Shown one piece after another: positions 46,772 to 56,035 of a DNA stretch of 64,000 nt. Where the stretch lies: assembly GCA_020226215.1 (NCBI GenBank), contig CM035230.1, forward strand, positions 2,627,501 through 2,691,500. Direction: 5' to 3'. A program made the position numbers and the translations under genes. Within the stretch, counting starts at the first letter, position 1; the number at the start of each line of letters is the position of its first letter. The notes beneath the pieces were generated by a model, which did no database searches, was not told where the DNA came from, and saw only the letters and a list, made by a program, of their open reading frames with translations. Origin of the DNA: Sindora glabra (taxonomy: Eukaryota; Streptophyta; Magnoliopsida; Fabales; Fabaceae).

Positions 46772-47807
46772 TGTTGGTGTGTGTCCTAGAACCAATCATA
46801 TAGATGATTGAAATTATACACAATGTATTATGTTTTATTTTAGGTAATTTAATTATTATATTTTATTTTTATAATTTTATTATTATTATGCGCAATTTAT
46901 AACTTAATATAATAATTATCCTTGGAATAGCTTCGCTATTCCTAAAATGCCCCTAATCAAGTATTATTACGAAAAGGATAATAATAATATATCGAGACTA
47001 GCATGTATAGTGACTGATGATTACGAATCATGGATATATGATATCAAGTCAATACATGAGTAGATTGCTAGTGAACAATGTACTGAACTGACCCACTATG
47101 AGAATATTGCATGGATAGATGTGTCATAAGTTATTCTCATATGATCACAAATACACATAAACTTTTGACCTGAAGTCACTACGGTTCCCTACATGAGGAA
47201 TTACTCACTTTAATATTGTCTTATGTCACCTTTAATCAGGATGACAAGTAGGGCATTGATTGGGTGTGTCATAAATCATGCAGAGGGAAGTGAGTGATGT
47301 AGATGAGATTTTTGTTACTCTTGTATAAAAGAGAAATATCCTTAGGCCATTTGATTGAGTGAGACTTAGAAATGCATGGCCATGCTCAATTGAATTAATA
47401 TGTGATATTAATCATTTATTTTAAGTTTACTTAATATCAAGAAATATAAATTGAACATTGACGAGGATGACACATTCCATGCCTCCAGTTCAATTTGGAT
47501 ATTATTACAAAAAGGGTTATGATGCAAAACGTTGATAATGTATTAGGTGGATGTCGAATCACAGACATTCTTACTACTTGAGTGGCAGTGATGTATTGCT
47601 AGATACCACTTACTGTCTATGGCTCAATAATGAGTCATTATCAACGTAGTAAGAACCTACAGGGTCACACAAAAGGAGTAGGAATAAGACAATAATTAAT
47701 TGGACTTTAATTATATTAATATCTAATTAATTGGACTTATTTTCGTGTATATATATTATTAAGAATAATAAATTCAAGTTTATATATATATATATATATT
47801 ATGTGAT

Positions 47808-47838
47808 ATTATTTGATATTAAAGTAATATCAAATAAT
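47808..47838 (+). repeat. Perfect 14-bp stem hairpin in U3
   Basis: 47808-47821 and 47825-47838 are perfect inverted complements around the 3-base loop AAG. The same hairpin is in the 3' LTR near 55400-55430. Surrounding bases up to 47970 contain further GATATTA/TAATATC repeats upstream of the TATA box. Confidence 0.8.
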
Positions 47839-48089
47839 TACATTATCAGATATTAGATAAATATATTATGAGATAATATTATTTTGATATTTGATAACTA
47901 TATGCAATTATCTAATAATTAAGATATTTATATTATGAGATAATATTATTATCTAATATTAGATAATTAATAGATAAGTCCTATCTCTCTTCATTATCTC
48001 TAGGATAAGGATAAGATGAGTTGTTAAGTGTGATTAAGATTTTGGAAGCATTATCCTAGTAGGACTAGGATTATAGCTTGCCTAAGTTC

Positions 48090-48098
48090 TATAAAAAG
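48090..48098 (+). promoter_or_regulatory. TATA box of the copia 5' LTR
   Basis: TATAAAAAG followed by GGACTTGAGG, conserved in the 3' LTR at 55685-55693. Transcription would start around 30 bases downstream (about 48120-48130). Confidence 0.75.
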
Positions 48099-48436
48099 GG
48101 ACTTGAGGGCAGCACTTTAATAACACGCTCAAAGCTTCCATACAAACCCTAAATCACTCAGAAAACATCCAATCCTAATTCTTAGAGAGAAAAACGCATC
48201 CTAGCAGATTCATGGAGGGTGAGAGGTCGTTGTTCACTCCGTGTGGATACCGTAAAGACACCGTACCTTCCGGTCGGTGTTTGATTCATCCACTCTCAAG
48301 TTTTGATCAGTAGAAACATAAGTGCCCAATAGGTAAAACTCTAATTATTGATTTATGTCTTTTGCATGGATCCTAGGTAGAATTCGGATCAAATTTTTGA
48401 ATTTTCGCTGCATATGATAATCCGAATTCCTAATAG

Positions 48437-48448
48437 TAGTATTAGAGC
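48437..48448 (+). other. Primer-binding site of the copia element
   Basis: TAGTATTAGAGC matches TGGTATCAGAGC (tRNA-iMet) at 10 of 12 bases. Both differences are transitions (G to A, C to T). One base separates it from the LTR end. Confidence 0.85.
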
Positions 48449-50386
48449 TTCTTGCAAAAATATAGTTCTAATTATGTGTTTTACCGTCTTTGATGAATAT
48501 TTATATGATAAATACATGTCAAATCTATTTCGGTTTAAATCAAAAGTTACACGTTTTGATGAATGTTTATGTGATAAATTAATATCAAATTAGTTTCTGT
48601 TTAAACTAGATATATATGAGATATATGCAAACTTGTGTATGGTTCTGATTTCGTAAATATATATATGATATATATGATTTGAATTTTGAATCTGATTATC
48701 AATTGATGAGATTAATTGTATGAATATGATCATGCATTTTTTCTGCTTCATATTCAAATCTATTTTATGCGTAATTCTGAATTTTTCAAATAATAAACCC
48801 ATGAATCTGTTCTGAATATGTGATGTTCTTTGCGTTTAATAGCATATAACCTAGTCAACACAAAATTAATGTGATTAATTCTAAATCTGTAAAGACTTGT
48901 TTAAATTCGTTAAGTTGAATCTGGTCTATGAGGTATATGTATGCTTTAATTTAAATACGGCTGGATTTGTATTGATATGATTAAAATTATTCAAAGTGTT
49001 TGGACGTAAATCCTATTTTTAAACTATGATTTGAATGTCAATCATATAGTCGAATTGTTCGACTTGGGGTGGGTTAATTGTTGGCAAAATGAATTAAAAT
49101 TTGAATATCAGATGAATTCAATTTTTGGCCCGGGGGGTTCCGCCCCCCACACCCCCTGGCAAGGGGCTTTGCCCCCTTGACCCCTGCCCGCTAACCGGTT
49201 AGCGGGATCGCCGTGCTAACTCTGCTTAGCATTCAAAAATTATTTTTGTTCTTAAGGCATTATTTTAGAACATGATTTTTTATGATGAATATGTTATGAA
49301 ATATATATGTCAATCATCCTCCTTATCTTGGTTACATATATTTCTTAGCAATTATTACATATGATGCATGAATGTGTTGCATAGTATGGCCCTTGGAGTT
49401 TTTAATGGACGGATTTTAAAATACGACTTGCGTGTCGTGTCTTCCTCTATTTCTCTAATGTATATTCTCTTCTCATCTCAATTCCCCCCGAATGTAACTT
49501 AGGGTTTCTGTTGTAAATTTGTAATTACAATGGAGTATTCTTTGCTTGGAATAAGGAGAAGCTAAGAAGTTATGGGACAAGAAGAAGTTAAGGAGTTAGT
49601 TAGGAATGTCATTAGAAAATAGAATTTTGGGCCATACTATGTGACATTTTGATTTCTTTATTATGTGATGATATTGATGAGCATACATTTATTATGTGAT
49701 AGAATGTGTTCCTACTATGTGATAGTTCTATTCATTGCATGATATATGATATACGGTAGTCTATTTTATTCATTTATTTTATATGATATATGAGATATGC
49801 TAGATATATTGCATGAATAAATAGGCTAGTTATGGTGAGATATGATAATAATTAAGTTAAAATCCCTCATCTAAAATATTAAGTCAGTAATAATTAATAA
49901 TGCCTTCCAATGTTTGGCACTCATCAAGGCCTCGATCGACATAAGGTAGGTTTGCCAAAGTAAGGTACCTTGTTTATCTTGGTGAGATGCGACTGGATAA
50001 TAGTGATATCCGAATGTCAAATATTGAGTCCGACTTAACTAGGATATCTCAATGTGATTAAGACCTAGAGGCATAGAGTTGGGCTTTAGTTCATAAGATG
50101 GATTAGAACAAGCGTTGTTCATCCAACTATCCAAGAGTTGTATATGATACAATTGACAAGTGTTGCTTACCTAAATAACTAAGTTTTAAGTGATTAGCCA
50201 AAGCTAACTTAAGGCTTGGTGAAATATGGATCTTGGCCCACTAGAAAGCTTAAACCATATGACTTTCCGAATTAATAGTGAGGGCTATTAATTTGAATGA
50301 AATAGTGGGAGGTACATTTAATAAAAGACCTTATTAAATGTTTTAAATTTAATACTTACTTTGCATATTTCTATCATAGATAACCA
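48449..50386 (+). other. Long untranslated leader of the copia element
   Basis: 1.94 kb between primer-binding site and gag with no meaningful frame; the 70-codon minus-strand frame at 48590-48802 is chance. It would be the packaged RNA leader. Most is AT-rich, with a sharp GC-rich insert at 49129-49231 forming consecutive hairpins. Such leader lengths are unusual for compact copia elements. Confidence 0.7.
49129..49231 (+). repeat. GC-rich hairpin cluster with 20-bp palindrome
   Basis: Four consecutive foldable units: GGGGGG (49132-49137) with CCCCCC (49143-49148) around TTCCG; CAAGGGGC (49160-49167) with GCCCCCTTG (49171-49179), one bulged C; a perfect 20-base palindrome at 49187-49206 centred on ACCGGT; and TGCTAA (49214-49219) with TTAGCA (49226-49231). 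The block stands out from very AT-rich flanks. A role in RNA packaging or dimerisation is a guess from its place in the leader. Confidence 0.85.
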
Positions 50387-51376
50387 ATGGCTAATACATC
50401 AAATAACTTATCACTACGATCGGTCCTTGAGAAGGACAAATTGAATGGGACAAACTTCCTGGACTGGTACAGGAATTTGAGGATAGTCCTCAAACATAAG
50501 CGCAAAATATATGTCCTAGAGGAACCTGTTCCTCAAGAACCTGAAGCTACTGCCCTTCGAGCTCAAAAAGATGCTTATAAGAAGCATCATGATGACGCAT
50601 TAGATGTCAGTTGTCTCATGTTGGCTACCATGGACTCTGAGCTTCAGAAGCAACATGAGAATATGGAAGCTTATGACATGCTTGAGCATCTTAAGAAGCT
50701 TTATGAAGGCCAAGCTCGGCATGAGAGGTTTGAGGTGACAAAAGCCTTGTTTCAGTGCAAATTGGCAGAAGGAAACCCTATTGGGCCTTATGTACTCAAA
50801 ATGATTGGGTATGTTGAGAACCTTGAAAGATTGGGTGCTCCACTAGGTCAAGAGTTGGCCACTGACTTAATTCTGCAATCGTTGCCACAGAGTTATGGTC
50901 AATTTATCATGAATTACAACATGAATGAAATTGACAAACCACTGCCAGAATTGTTAAGCATGTTAAGAACTGCTGAACAAAATTTGCAAAAGACTAAGCC
51001 TAATACCATAATGATGGTTCAAAAGGGCAAAGGTAAAGGAAAAGGTAAGGGCAAAAACAAGAAGGATTCAAAATCCAAAGGCAAGCCCAAGTCTAAATCC
51101 TCTGCACTAAAACCAAAAGGGGGTGTGGCTAAGGAAGGGACATGCTTCCATTGCGGTCAAACCGGACATTGGAGAAGAAACTGTAAGGTCTATCTGGAAG
51201 ATCTGAAAAAGAAGAAGGGAAGTGAGACTTCCGCTTCAGGTATATATGTTATAGAAATTAATGTTTCAACTTCTACATCTTGGGTATTAGATATCGGATG
51301 CGGTTCTCACATATGTACAAATGTGCAGGAACTACAAAGGAGTAGGACTCTAGCTAAAGGCGAAGTGGACCTATGA
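50387..51376 (+). CDS. gag: Copia gag, CCHC knuckle and start of protease (open 329-codon frame)
   Basis: The open 5' part of gag-pol. MANTSNNLSLRSVLEKDKLN opens a UBN2-type capsid domain, including the NFLDWYRNLRIVLK segment that follows LNG in copia gags. A lysine/glycine-rich basic stretch (about residues 218-245) precedes the zinc knuckle C-x2-C-x4-H-x4-C at residues 253-266, which binds the RNA genome. The frame then enters the protease, where WVLD-I-GCGSH (Asp302) replaces the expected DTG or DSG by a C-to-T change, so proteolysis would fail even without the stop at 51374. Gag alone could still be made and could assemble particles. The ATG follows a leader with no competing good start nearby. 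Confidence 0.85.
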   Translation: MANTSNNLSLRSVLEKDKLNGTNFLDWYRNLRIVLKHKRKIYVLEEPVPQEPEATALRAQKDAYKKHHDDALDVSCLMLATMDSELQKQHENMEAYDMLEHLKKLYEGQARHERFEVTKALFQCKLAEGNPIGPYVLKMIGYVENLERLGAPLGQELATDLILQSLPQSYGQFIMNYNMNEIDKPLPELLSMLRTAEQNLQKTKPNTIMMVQKGKGKGKGKGKNKKDSKSKGKPKSKSSALKPKGGVAKEGTCFHCGQTGHWRRNCKVYLEDLKKKKGSETSASGIYVIEINVSTSTSWVLDIGCGSHICTNVQELQRSRTLAKGEVDL

Positions 51377-52651
51377 GTTGGCAATGGAGCAAGAGTTGCT
51401 GCGCTTGCTGTAGGGACATATTATCTATCTTTACCTTCTGGTTTAGTAATAGAATTAAAGGATTGTTATTTTGTGCTTACTATCATCAAGAATATTATTT
51501 CTGTTTCTTGTTTGGACAAGAAAGGTTTTTCATTTATAATAAAGGACAAAAGTTGTTCAGTTTATTTAAATGAAATGTTTTACTGCAGTGCACAAATGTT
51601 CAATGGGCTCTATATTCTTGATCTTGAAATGCCTGTCTATAACATAAATACTAAGCGATTTAAATCAAATGATTTAAATCCAACCTATCTCTAGCATTGT
51701 CGTTTGGGCCATATAAATGAGAAGCGCATATCCAAGCTTCATAAGAATGGATTCTTGGATTCATTTGATTTTGAATCATATGAAATATGTGAATCTTGTT
51801 TGCTAGGAAAAATGACTAAAACACCATTCACTAGACACAGTGAAAGGGCTAATGATCTATTAAGTCTCATACATACTGATGTATGTGGGTCTATTAGTTC
51901 ACCTGCTAGAGGAGGTTTCTAGTACTTCATTACATTTACTGATGATTTCAGTAGATATGGATATGTGTATCTTATGAAACACAAATTAGAATCCTTTGAA
52001 AAGTTCAAGGAATTCAAGAATGAAGTGCAAAACCAACTTGGTAAAAGTATTAAAACACTTCGATCAGATCGAGGTGGAGAATACTTAAGCCAAGAATTTG
52101 ATGACTATCTAAAGGAGTGTGGTATAATATCACAACTCACTCCACCTGGAACGCCACAATGGAATGGTGTTTCAGAAAGGAGGAATTGTACCTTATTAGA
52201 CATGGTAGGATCTATGATGAGTCATATAGATCTTCCAATTTCCTTTTGGGGGCATTCTCTAGAGACAGCTGCTTTTACGCTCAACCATGTTCCCTCTAAA
52301 ACGATTCAAAAGACTCCATATGAGATATGGATTGGGAAATGTCCCAGCTTGTCTTTTATGAAGATTTGGGGTTGCGAGGCCTATGTAAAACGTCAAGTTT
52401 CTGATAAGCTTGGACCCAAATCGGACAAGTGCTACTTTGTAGGGTATCCTAAGGAAACTAAGGGATACTATTTCTATAATCCTAGTGAAGGCAAAGTGTT
52501 TGTCGCACGAATTGGTATTTTTCTGGAAAGAGAATTTATCTCTAAGAAAAACTATGGGAGAAAAGTAGAAATCGAAGAAGTGCGAGACTCACAAAGTAAC
52601 ACTGAACCTATAATAGAGCCTGAAAAAAGACCACAAGATGTTGTGGGTTAA
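51377..52651 (+). pseudogene. pol: Copia integrase region
   Basis: Continues the gag frame. The protease remainder (VGNGARVAALAVG) leads to the integrase zinc domain H-x4-H ... C-x2-C (HCRLGH at 51695, CESC near 51788), then core residues in HTDVCGS (about 51868), TFTDDFSRYG, LRSDRGGEY (about 52055) and NGVSERRN (about 52165). The core triad D, D, E therefore appears present. Stops at 51374, 51692 and 51920 split it, and the open piece 51965-52651 includes the catalytic core and the GKCPSLSFMKIWGCEAYV region. Integrase inserts element DNA with the 5-bp staggered cut seen here as CCTAG. Confidence 0.9.
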
Positions 52652-54346
52652 GAACTAGCTCAAGTAATACAAGGCCTACGTAAGTCTGGTAGGATACGCC
52701 ATGAGCCCGAGAGATATGGATTTCTTGTAACTTAAAATGGTGATGTTTTGCTCATGGATCAAGATGAGCCTACAACTTATCAAGAAACTATAAAAGGGTC
52801 AGACTCTGAGAAGTGGCTTGAGGCCATGAAATCTGAGATAGATTCGATGTATACTAACCAAGTATGGACTTTGGTTGATCCACCTAAAGGGGTAAAACCC
52901 ATTGGGTGCAAATGAGTTTTCAAGAAGAAAACCGACATGGATGGTAACGTGCAAACCTTTAAGGGACGATTAGTCACAAAAGGTTATAGGCAAGTTCATG
53001 GTATAAATTATGATGAGACCTATTCCCCAATTGCCATGTTTAAATCCATCTGGATTTTGTTTGCTATTGCAGCTTTTTATGATTACGAAATTTGGCAGAT
53101 GGATGTTAAAAATGCTTTTCTTAATGAAAAGCTCCTCGAGGATGTGTACATGACACAGCCCGAGGGTTTTGTCATTCCTGAAACTGCTGGAAAGGTATGT
53201 AAGTTACAACGATCCATTTATGGATTAAAACAAGCTTCACGGAGTTGGAATCTTTGTTTTGATGAAGCAATCAAAGAATTTGGTTTCATAAAAAATGAAG
53301 ATGAATCTTGTGTTTACAAAAAGGTTAGTGGGAGCACAATTATTTTCCTTGTATTGTATGTGGATGACATACTACTCATCGGAAATGATATCCCTACACT
53401 GCAAACAGTAAAGACTTGGTTAGGGAATTGTTTCTCAATGAAAGACTTAGGTGAAGCTGCCTATATACTAGGTATTAAGATCTATAGAGATAGATCAAGA
53501 AAATTGCTTGGCCTAAGTCAAAGTACATACATAGATAAAGTGTTAAAACGGTTTAACATGCAAGAATCTAAAAGAGGATTTTTGCCTATGTCGCATGGTA
53601 TAAATTTGTCCAAAGCTCAGTGTCCTTCGACACAAGATGAGAAGGACCGCATGAATAAGATACCATATGCATCAGCAATTGGATCTATCATGTATGCCAT
53701 GATATGTACTTGTCCTGATGTCTCGTATGCTTTAAGCATGACGAGCAGGTACCAGTCAAATCCAGGTGAACCTCACTGGACTGCCGTTAAGAATATCCTT
53801 AAGTACTTAAGAAGGACTAAGGATTCATTCTTAATATATAGAGGAGAGGAAGAACTTGTTGTAAAAGGTTACACTGATGCCAATTTCCAATCTGACAAGG
53901 ATGACTTTAGATTGCAGTCAGGTTATGTATTTAGCCTAAATGGTGGTGCTGTGTGCTGGAAGAGTTCAAAGCAGGAAACAGTGGCCGACTCTACTATAGA
54001 GGCTGAGTATATTGCTGCATCTGATGCGTTAAAAAAGGCTGTTTGGATCAAAAAGTTCATTACTGAACTTGGCATTGTTCCTAGCATTGCAAACCCAGTG
54101 GATCTCTATTGTGACAACAATGGATCCATTGCACAAGCCAAGGAACCCAGATCTCACTAGCGATCCAAACATATACTTAGGCACTTCCATCTCATTCGAG
54201 AAATCATCGATAGAGGAGATGTGAAGATATGCAAAGTACCAATTGATGATAATATCGCCGACTCACTGACAAAGCCTTTAGCGCAGAAAAAGCATGATGG
54301 TCATACTATGTCACTTGGTATTAGATACATGAGTGATTGGCTCTAG
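52652..54346 (+). pseudogene. pol: Copia reverse transcriptase and RNase H region
   Basis: The linker with SEKWLEAMKSEIDSMYTNQVW and GCK-stop-VFKKK (TGG to TGA at 52913) opens reverse transcriptase. The open frame 52937-54160 holds KGYRQVHGINYDETYSPIA, QMDVKNAFLN, SIYGLKQASRSWN, the catalytic YVDD (residues 991-994 of the full frame) and KILGIKIYRD-like sequence. RNase H follows with YTDANFQSD, SKQETVADSTIEAEYIA and DNNGSIAQAKEP. The TAG at 54158 replaces CAG in the conserved SHQRSKHI segment, followed by the usual RHFHLIRE and NIADSLTKPL motifs. Catalytic residues look intact; stops are the defect. Confidence 0.93.
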
Positions 54347-54350
54347 TCCA

Positions 54351-54360
54351 AGTGGGAGAT
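54351..54360 (+). other. Polypurine tract of the copia element
   Basis: AGTGGGAGAT immediately precedes the 3' LTR, the classical copia AAGTGGGAGAT tract that primes plus-strand synthesis. It lies just after the pol terminator at 54344. Confidence 0.9.
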
Positions 54361-56030
54361 TGTTGGTGTGTGTCCTAGAACTAATCATATAGATGATTGA
54401 AGTTATACACAATGTATTATGTTTTATTTTAGACAATTTAATTATTATATTTTATTTTTATAATTTTATTATTATTATGCGCAATTTATAACTTAATATA
54501 ATAATTATCCTTGGAATAGTTTCACTATTCCTAAAATGCCCCTAATAAAGTATTATTACGAAAAGGATAGTAATAATACATCGAGACTAACATGTATAGT
54601 GACTGATGATTACGAATCATGGATATATGATATCAAGTCAATACATGAGTAGATTGCTAGTGAACAATGTACTGGACTGACCCACTATGAGAATATTGCA
54701 TGGATAGACGTGTCATAAGTTATTCTCATATGATCACAAATACACATAAACTTTTGACCTGAAGTCACTACGGTTCCCTACATGAGGAATTACTCACTTT
54801 AATATTGTCCTATGTCACCTTTAATCAAGATGACAAGTAGGGCATTGATTGGATGTGTCATAAATCATGCAGAGGGAAGTGAGTGATGTAGATGAGATTT
54901 TTATTACTTTTGTATAAAAGAGAAATATCCTTGGGCCCCTTGATTGAGTGAGACTTAGAAATGCATGGCCATGCTCAATTGAATTAATATGTGATATTAA
55001 TCATTTATTTTAAGTCTACTCAATATCAAGAAATATAAATTGAACATTGACGAGGATGACACATTCCATGCCTCCAGTTCAATTTGAATATTATTACAAA
55101 AAGGGTTATGATGCAAAACGTTGATAATGTATTAGGTGGATGTCGAATCACAGATATTCTTACTACTTGAGTGGCAGTGATGTATTGCTAGATACCACTT
55201 ACTGTCTATGGCTCAATAATGAGTCATTATCAACGTAGTAAGAACCTACAGGGTCACACAAAAGGAGTAGGAATAAGACAATAATTAATTGGACTTTAAT
55301 TATATTAATATCTAATTAATTGGACTTATTTTCGTGTATATATATTATTAAGAATAATAAATTCAAGTTTATATATATATATATATATATATATTATGTG
55401 ATATTATTTGATATTAAAGTAATATCAAATAATTACATTATCAGATATTAGATAAATATATTATGAGATAATATTATTTTGATATTTGATAACTATATGC
55501 AATTATCTAATAATTAAGATATTTATATTATGAGATAATATTATTATCTAATATTAGATAATTAATAGATAAGTCCTATCTCTCTTCATTATCTCTAGGA
55601 TAAGGATAAGATGAGTTGTTAAGTGTGATTAAGATTTTGGAAGCATTATCCTAGTAGGACTAGGATTATAGCTTGCCTAAGTTTTATAAAAAGGGACTTG
55701 AGGGCAGCACTTTAATAACACGCTCAAAGCTTCCATACAAACCCTAAATCACTCAAAAAACATCCAATCTTAATTCTTAGAGAGAAAAACGCATCCTAGC
55801 AGATTCGTGGAGGGTGAGAGGTCATTGTTCACTCCGTGTGGATACCGTAGAGACACCGTACCTTCCGGTCGATGTTCGATTCATCCGCTCTCAAGTTTTG
55901 ATCAGTAGAAACACGAGTGCCCAATAAGTAAAACTGTAATCATTGATTTATGTCTTTTGCATGGATCCTAGGTAGAATTCGGATCAAATTTTTGAATTTC
56001 CGCTACATATGATAATCTGAATTCCTAACA
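54361..56030 (+). repeat. 3' LTR of the copia element
   Basis: 1670 bp, TGTTGGTGTG...ATTCCTAACA. It differs from the 5' LTR by about 42 substitutions and a TA run six bases longer (55371-55395). TATA box at 55685-55693. The terminal CA is intact here. Confidence 0.97.
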
Positions 56031-56035
56031 CCTAG
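56031..56035. other. Right target-site duplication CCTAG
   Basis: Repeats 46767-46771 exactly. Removing the element restores ...GAGATTCCTAG followed by TATAGATG. Confidence 0.95.

Larger units (their letters stand above)
46772..48435 (+). repeat. 5' LTR of the copia element
   Basis: 1664 bp. Starts TGTTGGTGTGTGTCC and ends ATTCCTAATA, where the usual terminal CA has mutated to TA (the 3' copy keeps ATTCCTAACA). It contains a short TA microsatellite (about 47780-47799), an inverted-repeat-rich U3 segment (47800-47970) and a TATA box at 48090-48098, giving U3 about 1.35 kb and R-U5 about 0.3 kb. Confidence 0.97.
50387..54346 (+). pseudogene. gag-pol: Copia gag-pol polyprotein, disrupted by in-frame stops
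   Basis: A single frame of 1319 codons plus terminator with no frameshift, from ATG 50387 to TAG 54344-54346. Seven internal stops interrupt it: TGA 51374, TAG 51692, TAG 51920, TAA 52649, TAA 52732, TGA 52913 and TAG 54158 (first base given). Each fits one transition from CGA, CAA, CAG or TGG. Domains in order: gag, CCHC knuckle, protease (catalytic DTG changed to DIG), integrase (H-H-C-C and DDE region), reverse transcriptase (YVDD at 53357-53368) and RNase H. An intact copy would make all proteins for reverse transcription and integration in cytoplasmic virus-like particles. Confidence 0.95.
46772..56030 (+). mobile_element. Complete Ty1/copia retrotransposon (coding-defective)
   Basis: A 9259-bp element with two LTRs (46772-48435 and 54361-56030), primer-binding site, a 1.9-kb leader, one gag-pol reading frame (50387-54346), polypurine tract and CCTAG duplications. 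The LTRs differ by about 42 substitutions by eye over 1664 aligned bases, about 39 of them transitions, plus a 6-base TA-repeat length difference. That is about 2.5 percent divergence, so insertion was relatively recent. Domain order gag-protease-integrase-reverse transcriptase-RNase H identifies Ty1/copia. In-frame stops make it non-autonomous. Long LTRs and a long leader are notable for the superfamily. Confidence 0.97.
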
